The translations under genes were made by a program, and so were the position numbers. A stretch of DNA of 64,000 nucleotides from Nocardia jinanensis (GTDB lineage Bacteria > Actinomycetota > Actinomycetes > Mycobacteriales > Mycobacteriaceae): positions 62,001 to 126,000 of the forward strand of contig NZ_BMMH01000014.1 in NCBI RefSeq assembly GCF_014645735.1. Direction: 5' to 3'. Below the pieces are notes generated by a model, which saw nothing but the letters and a program-made list of their open reading frames with translations, was not told where the DNA came from and ran no database searches. How positions within the stretch are numbered: position 1 is the first letter of the stretch; each line of letters begins with the position of its first letter. Shown one piece after another: positions 59,388 to 64,000 of the stretch.

Positions 59388-61508
59388 TTGCGAATCAAGG
59401 ACAGCGATGTCACCGGTGACCCGTCCGCGCCACCCCCGGCGGCCGCGGCCCCGCGCTCGGCCGATTACCGGCTGGATCTGGACGGTCTCCGCGGTATAGC
59501 GATCGCGCTCGTCGTCGCTTTCCACGTCTGGTACGGGAAGGTTTCCGGCGGTGTCGACATCTTCCTGGTGCTGTCGGGCTTCTTCTACACCGGCATGCTG
59601 CTGCGTCAGGTGGAACGGACCGGCGCGGTGGGACTGCGGCAGACGGCGGTGCGGACCGCGCGCCGCCTGCTCCCCGCGCTGATGGTGGTGCTGGCCGTGG
59701 TGGCGGTGGTCACCGTGCTGAGCCGGCCGTATTCGACCTGGGGCAATATGTCGGGTCAGACGATCGCCACCGCCTTCTACTACCAGAACTGGTACCTGGC
59801 CGGTGCCGCGGAAAGCTATCTGGCCGCGGACCCCTCGGTCAGCCCGCTGCAGCACATGTGGTCGATGGCGGTACAGGGCCAGTTCTATCTCGCGATCGCG
59901 GTGCTACTGGCTGTGATCGCCTGGGTGTGCGCGCGCCTGGGCGGGACCGCGGCGGTCCGTCCGGCGATCGCGGCGCTCGCGCTGGTGCTGGGCACCGGTT
60001 CCTTCGTCTACGCCGCCGTATGGACAACTGTGTCGCAGGAATGGACCTACTACGACAGCGGCGCCCGCGCCTGGGAGCTGCTGACCGGCGCGCTGCTGGC
60101 CGCGGTGCTTCCGTGGGCCCGGATCACCGCGAGCCGTGCCGCGCGCGTCGTACTGACAGTGCTCGCGTCCGCCGGACTCGCGGCGGTCCTGCTCTGCGGG
60201 GTGCTCTTCGACGGCGCCCGCCAGTTCCCGGGCCCGGCCGCGCTGTTCCCGGTGGGCGCGGCGGTCGCGCTGATCGTCGCGGGTATCCGGACCGAGAGCG
60301 GCTGGCGGTCGGGCGTATCGCGGCTGCTCGCCTCCCGTCCGATGGTCGAACTGGGTTCGATCGCCTACTCGCTGTATCTGTGGCACTGGCCGCTGCTCAT
60401 CTACTACCTGGTGCAGACCGGTAAACCGCATGCCGGGCTCAGCGGTGGGCTGATGGTCATCGCGGTATCGCTGGTGCTGGCGGTGCTGACCAACAAGTAC
60501 ATCGAGGAGCCGCTGCGCCTGCGGTCCGGGCGCACGATCGTGACACCGGTCTGGCAGCGTCGTATCCCGGCTGTCGCGGTGAGCGTGGTCGGGATGCTCG
60601 TACTCGGCTCCTGTATCTCGTGGCAGGTGGTGATGGCGCGCACACCGTCCGAACCGGTGGAGGCGTTGCCGGTGAACGAATATCCGGGTGCGGAGGCACT
60701 GTTCGCCGGGGCCGCGGTCCCGGTGGCGAAACTGCGGCCGTCCATCCTGGAGGCGTCGAACGATCTACCGGCGCCGACCCGCGACGGCTGTATCTCCGAC
60801 TGGTTCAACAAGGAGATCGTCACCTGCACCTACGGTGATCCGAACGGGTCGCGCAGCATCGCCATGGTCGGCAACTCCCACGCCGAGCACTGGATGCCCG
60901 CCATGGACGCTCTGGCCCGGGTGCACGACATCAAGGTCGTCGTCTACCTGAAGATGGGCTGTTCACTGAACATCCGCGACGACGCGCAGTACCGGGGCCT
61001 GGACATCTCGGATTGTCGCGACTGGTCGCGGCAGGTGATCGATCTGCTCGCCTCCGATCCGCCGGATTGGGTGTTCACCACCGCCACCGCGCCCGTGTGG
61101 CCGAGCGGCGGCGACGTAGTCCCGGCCGAGTACCTGGATGTGTGGGCGGCAATGTCCGAACGGAATCTGAATGTGCTGGCCATCCGCGACACTCCCTGGC
61201 TACGCAGCCCCACCGGTGTCCGCTACAGCGCGGTGGACTGTCTGGCCGCCGGTGGCGACAGCGATACCTGCGGAATGCAGCGGGCGACCGCGATGGCACC
61301 GGTGAATCCCGCGCTCTTGCATGCGGCGGCGTTCCCGAATATGCGCCTGCTGGATCTCACCGATTCGGTGTGCGGACCCCAGATCTGCCGGGTGGTGGAG
61401 GGGAATGTGCTCGTCTACCACGACGAGCACCATCTCAGCGCCAGTTACGCCCGGACCCTGGCTCCCGAGCTGGAGCGGCAGATCGGGTCGGCCACCGGCT
61501 GGTGGTGA
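59388..61508 (+). CDS. acyltransferase-3/SGNH family membrane protein (OafA-like)
   Basis: The protein of about 706 residues has an N-terminal acyltransferase-3 membrane domain with ten or so helices (RLDLDGLRGIAIALVVAFHVWYGKVSGGVDIFLVLSGFFYTG; LQHMWSMAVQGQFYLAI; IAYSLYLWHWPLLIYYLV). An extracytoplasmic SGNH hydrolase-like domain follows from about residue 430 (SIAMVGNSHAEHWMPAM as block I and VYHDEHHLSASYA as the Asp/His block). Such proteins O-acylate cell-wall or exopolysaccharides. The start is uncertain: TTG 59388 and TTG 59385 follow GGGGAAAG, while the frame remains open upstream to 59250. Confidence 0.85.
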   Translation: MRIKDSDVTGDPSAPPPAAAAPRSADYRLDLDGLRGIAIALVVAFHVWYGKVSGGVDIFLVLSGFFYTGMLLRQVERTGAVGLRQTAVRTARRLLPALMVVLAVVAVVTVLSRPYSTWGNMSGQTIATAFYYQNWYLAGAAESYLAADPSVSPLQHMWSMAVQGQFYLAIAVLLAVIAWVCARLGGTAAVRPAIAALALVLGTGSFVYAAVWTTVSQEWTYYDSGARAWELLTGALLAAVLPWARITASRAARVVLTVLASAGLAAVLLCGVLFDGARQFPGPAALFPVGAAVALIVAGIRTESGWRSGVSRLLASRPMVELGSIAYSLYLWHWPLLIYYLVQTGKPHAGLSGGLMVIAVSLVLAVLTNKYIEEPLRLRSGRTIVTPVWQRRIPAVAVSVVGMLVLGSCISWQVVMARTPSEPVEALPVNEYPGAEALFAGAAVPVAKLRPSILEASNDLPAPTRDGCISDWFNKEIVTCTYGDPNGSRSIAMVGNSHAEHWMPAMDALARVHDIKVVVYLKMGCSLNIRDDAQYRGLDISDCRDWSRQVIDLLASDPPDWVFTTATAPVWPSGGDVVPAEYLDVWAAMSERNLNVLAIRDTPWLRSPTGVRYSAVDCLAAGGDSDTCGMQRATAMAPVNPALLHAAAFPNMRLLDLTDSVCGPQICRVVEGNVLVYHDEHHLSASYARTLAPELERQIGSATGWW

Positions 61509-61576
61509 GCGGTACCGGCCCGGTGCGCGGATCCATCCACCGGTCCGGCAAGGACTCGGCCGACCCGGCACGGACA

Positions 61577-61609
61577 CAGCCCACGTGACCTTCACGGTTA
61601 CGTGGGCTG
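61577..61609. terminator. terminator hairpin downstream of the acyltransferase
   Basis: CAGCCCACGTGACC pairs with GGTTACGTGGGCTG (one G-T pair) around TTCAC. It separates the acyltransferase stop from the convergent gene ending at 61644. Confidence 0.75.
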
Positions 61610-61643
61610 CTGTGGTTGCTGGTCGCGGGGGAGTGGGCCGCGT

Positions 61644-61955
61644 TCACCACGGGGTGACCGGAGGTTTCACCCAGAGCAGTTTCTCGTCGGTGTGATGCCG
61701 CGCGGCCGCCGGATGTCCGGGTCGACGTGCCGCCCACCGGGCCTTCTCGTCGAGTAGCTGCGCCACCGAATGCCAGGTCTCCTCGGAGCTCGGCGGATTG
61801 GCCCCCGCTGCCCGGGCGAGCTTGCGCCGCGCCGCGGCCGGCATGCCGAGGAGTTCGGAACCCGAGATATCCCGGTCCCACAGATATCCGGCCAGCTGCC
61901 GCGCCTTGGCGGCCCGACCGGCCTCCGCAGCCGGGGAATGCGCGTAATCGGCCAT
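61644..61955 (-). CDS. small hypothetical protein
   Basis: The 103-residue basic, helical protein starts at ATG 61955 (MADYAHSPAAEAGRAAKARQ). It contains LAGYLWDRDISGSELLGMPAAARRKLARAAGANPPSSEETWHSVAQLLDEK, a pattern of short amphipathic helices, and ends LLWVKPPVTPW. No signal peptide or membrane span is seen. I do not recognise a family, although the coherent composition and clean terminator on its 3' side support a real gene. Confidence 0.65.
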   Translation of the reverse strand: MADYAHSPAAEAGRAAKARQLAGYLWDRDISGSELLGMPAAARRKLARAAGANPPSSEETWHSVAQLLDEKARWAARRPGHPAAARHHTDEKLLWVKPPVTPW

Positions 61956-62352
61956 GAGCAAGTGTCCTCGGAAATCGGTACCTGGAGAACAGTATTCCCC
62001 CCGCCGCTCCGGGCATTGCCAGGGGCACCGAGACGGGAAATGCGCGGTGCCGCCCGAATCGGACGGCACCGCGCACCCACCTCATTGTGGTCCCCGCTGA
62101 TGCAGCGGGCCTCCGCGACCGTGCGCCGTTGCGCGGTGCGGACGATCTGCAGGGTTCGCGGTCATCGGCCGGGACGACTCTGTCCCGGCCCGGGATGTCC
62201 GGGACCCCTCATCGTGGTCTCGTCATCCGGGAGTCCGCCGTGGCCGGCGCCCCATTGCGCCGCCCTGCCGATCCTGGAGTGCGCACCGGATTCGCAGGAA
62301 TCCGGACTACTCCGCAAAATCTGGAGTCATCGAGCCCCGACCGCGGTCGTGA
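61956..62352. other. hairpin-rich spacer
   Basis: About 400 bases without a gene hold at least three perfect hairpins: 12-bp arms at 62041-62052/62064-62075, 6-bp arms at 62093-62098/62104-62109, and 9-bp arms at 62167-62175/62182-62190. A CCCGG-rich repeat follows. They lie between the SLT gene's 3' end and the promoter of the small gene at 61955. Confidence 0.6.
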
Positions 62353-62376
62353 GCCCCGCCCCGCCGGAGGCGGGGC
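62353..62376. terminator. terminator hairpin of the SLT gene
   Basis: GCCCCGCC (62353-62360) pairs with GGCGGGGC (62369-62376), seven bases after the SLT stop on the minus strand. Confidence 0.75.
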
Positions 62377-62383
62377 AGATCAC

Positions 62384-63028
62384 TCAGTACGCGCCGAAGA
62401 CGTTGTCCATCGAGCCGTACCTGTGGAAGGCGTAGTTGCAGGCCGCCGCGATGTTGGAGACCGGGTTCCATACGTCGAACGCGGTGCCGGGCACGTGGTA
62501 GGCGGCGAAGGTGGGGTCGATCACCTGTAGCAGGCCCTTGGAGGGGATGCCCATGACGGCGTTCGAGTCCCACAGGTTGATGGCCGCCGGGTCGCCCGAG
62601 GACTCACGCAGGATGTTGCGCTTGATCGAGTCGTAGCTGCCGGGGATACCGTTCGCGGCCATGATGTCCATGGCTTCCTGGATCCAGCCGTCCAGGTTGT
62701 TGGGGTAGGCCGGAGCGGGGGCCGGGGCGGGCGCTGCTTCGGGGGCCGGTTCCGGGGCCGGAGCGAAGGCCGCTTCGGGGGCGGGCGCCGGGGCCGGGAT
62801 GATCTCCGCTTCGGGAGCGGGGGCCGCGATGGCGGCTGCCTCGGCGGTGGTCGCGGCGGCGGCAGGTGCCTGCTCGGCGACCATGGCGACCCGGCTGGGG
62901 GCACTGTCGTCGGCCATGGAGACCGCGGAGGAGGCGGTTACGGCGACGATGCCGGCCGTGGCGAGGGCGAAGCCGATGGCTTCACGCTTGGTACGGCGGC
63001 GCAGGCTGGTGAAACGGTGGGAAGACAT
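62384..63028 (-). CDS. secreted transglycosylase SLT-domain protein
   Basis: The 214-residue protein begins with a basic N-region (RFTSLRRRTKREAIG) and a signal helix (FALATAGIVAVTASSAV). A Pro/Ala/Glu-rich linker of about 60 residues follows (PAPAPEAAFAPAPEP type). The C-terminal lysozyme-like domain reads GWIQEAMDIMAANGIPGSYDSIKRNILRESSGDPAAINLWDSNAVMGIPSKGLLQVIDPTF, with the catalytic Glu in RESSGDP. It would cleave peptidoglycan outside the membrane. It resembles nocardial and mycobacterial SLT proteins more than true Rpf. ATG 63028 is the start. The long spacer upstream suggests elaborate control. Confidence 0.88.
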   Translation of the reverse strand: MSSHRFTSLRRRTKREAIGFALATAGIVAVTASSAVSMADDSAPSRVAMVAEQAPAAAATTAEAAAIAAPAPEAEIIPAPAPAPEAAFAPAPEPAPEAAPAPAPAPAYPNNLDGWIQEAMDIMAANGIPGSYDSIKRNILRESSGDPAAINLWDSNAVMGIPSKGLLQVIDPTFAAYHVPGTAFDVWNPVSNIAAACNYAFHRYGSMDNVFGAY

Positions 63029-63762
63029 GATCGGATTCGGTTCCTTGTCGGGTCTCGGGATCCTGCCCGGTTCGGGCAGCACGGATCTTCGGCGCGGGCC
63101 GGTGGCTCGCAATCCGGAAAATATGACTGTGCTGTTGTCGGGTTCTTTTGTGTGACACCGAACGCAGGCTGGTTCGGGTCCGGATGGCGCATCTTGCGGT
63201 TACCGGGTGGTTTCCCGGTCCGTTGCGCCCGCAGGAACTCCACGCTGTGGTGAAGTCGAGTGGACTCGGGTTCGGCTATCGCGATACCGTTTGTGGTTGT
63301 CGCGCCGGCGAGTTTCGCGGTTGTTTCCAACCTTGTGTCCACAACATCGCGGACTAGCCGAACTTCAGGTCTTTTCGGACCGGATCTCAGAATGGTCACA
63401 AGAGGTGAACAGCAGGTAAACGGAACCTGAGAGAATGCTAAGTGCGATCTTGAAGTCCGAAATGAACGCGTTGCACCACTGTTTCGACCTGGGGGAATGT
63501 CCCTAAACCTCTTGTGGCGGAGGCCACAAAATTTCTGAACGGTAACGGTGGATCCAGGTGTTCGTGATGGTTCCGTGATCGAGAAAACGTGCTGGCCCCG
63601 GCCCCACCGCAAGTGTTCGGTAACCCCGGTCGGGACCGGTTTCCGGGCCCGTATGCGCTTCGGGGGTGGAAGCGCGCCGTGGCGAAATGGTGTGATGAGG
63701 TCCTGTAGGCCCAGCGGCCGGGTCGCCGCCGGGCCGGACCGATATCGGAAAGAGGGCCCGCG
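63029..63762. other. 734-bp divergent spacer between SLT and FadH-like genes
   Basis: There is no convincing gene in this stretch, which is lower in GC than its surroundings around 63250-63540. TTGTGGC (63512-63518) and GCCACAA (63523-63529) form a perfect 18-base hairpin or operator. CTCTTGTGG and the reverse-oriented CACAAGAGG at 63398-63406 share a core. The length and position suggest a long 5' leader for the SLT gene, but I could not match the c-di-AMP (ydaO) riboswitch consensus. Confidence 0.45.
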
Positions 63763-64000
63763 ATGTACTCGACGACGAGTTATCCGCAGCTGTTCACCCC
63801 ACTCGAAGTCGGGAGTACCACCCTGCGCAACAGGGTGGTCATGGGATCGATGCACACCGGTCTGGAGGACCGGGCCTGGGACGCCAACCGGCTGGCCGCC
63901 TACTTCGCCGAACGCGCGCGCGGCGGCGTCGGCCTCATCATCACCGGTGGTTACGCCCCCAATCGCACCGGTTGGCTGCTACCTTTCGGTGCGAAACTGA
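63763..64000 (+). CDS. fadH: NADH:flavin oxidoreductase/2,4-dienoyl-CoA reductase, 5' part
   Basis: The first 79 codons of a longer gene run off the window. SYPQLFTPLEVGSTTLRNRVVMGSMHTGLED and RLAAYFAERARGGVGLIITGGYAPNRTGW match the N-terminal FMN-barrel of FadH-type 2,4-dienoyl-CoA reductases (Old Yellow Enzyme fold). These reduce dienoyl-CoA from unsaturated fatty acids. The 4Fe-4S and NADPH-binding domains would lie beyond the edge. ATG 63763 follows AAAGAGGG. Confidence 0.85.
   Translation, partial: MYSTTSYPQLFTPLEVGSTTLRNRVVMGSMHTGLEDRAWDANRLAAYFAERARGGVGLIITGGYAPNRTGWLLPFGAKL

Noticed and set aside
63029..63540. ydaO (c-di-AMP) riboswitch
   Set aside because: Expected blocks such as CCGACAGCTAACC were not found on the coding strand. 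It is left as a search to run, not a call.

Overview
The window is GC-rich, densely coding actinobacterial DNA and most likely comes from Nocardia or a close mycolic-acid relative. This rests on a single-chain type I fatty acid synthase followed by AcpS, an XRE/DUF5753 plus DUF6879 pair, a class A beta-lactamase lipoprotein of nocardial type, and bcp and DUF3618 genes that sit near acpS-fas in Mycobacterium tuberculosis. No plasmid, phage or ribosomal genes are seen. One tRNA gene (Leu, UAG) is present.

Layout. 1-3.4 kb: regulator pair and an esterase-like hydrolase. 3.4-9.4 kb: a five-gene, translationally coupled minus-strand operon (nucleobase permease NCS2, cyanuric acid/barbiturate ring-opening hydrolase, NCS1 permease, biuret hydrolase, alpha/beta hydrolase) preceded by a GntR/FCD regulator and two TTGTATACAA operators. 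This looks like s-triazine or pyrimidine ring nitrogen scavenging. 9.5-11.2 kb: DUF4288 protein and a glutaminase-STAS fusion. 11.4-17.7 kb: a scarred region with fragments of a P450, a 5-formyl-THF cyclo-ligase-like gene and an O-methyltransferase, a class A beta-lactamase between 15-bp direct repeats, two isolated identical CRISPR-type repeat units, and an intact TetR/FAD-monooxygenase/DoxX set. 17.8-27.8 kb: an organosulfur island (SsuD/MsuD, MsuC-like, DmoA-like, SfnG and SfnB-like oxygenases) with a methionine sulfoxide reductase, a VOC protein and a styrene-monooxygenase-like flavoprotein. Three tandem copies of a short Cys-containing reading frame precede sfnG and look like a cysteine-sensing leader.

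27.8-40.6 kb: stress and housekeeping genes (PfpI, Dps, Vgb-like lyase, DUF6412-YidC), a GH39-like/TetR operon with a perfect 20-bp palindrome, an ABC-F ribosome-protection gene behind a 13-codon leader and stem-loop, and an lpqS/cysK2/MFS-like operon behind a RicR-type copper box (TACCC-N5-GGGTA). 40.9-51.1 kb: tRNA-Leu, then fas (about 9.3 kb) with three copies of a 20-bp box upstream, and acpS. 51.1-57.7 kb: an accessory block starting with an IS3-type remnant (Nudix, XRE-TPR regulator, a small protein overlapped by a 24-aa membrane micropeptide, TetR, DrrAB-type exporter with its own TetR). 57.7-64 kb: bcp, DUF3618, an Excalibur protein, an acyltransferase-3/SGNH protein, a hairpin-rich spacer, a secreted SLT transglycosylase, and the start of a 2,4-dienoyl-CoA reductase-type flavoenzyme cut by the window edge.

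Functions are assigned by reading motifs and remembered family sequences. No database search was run.
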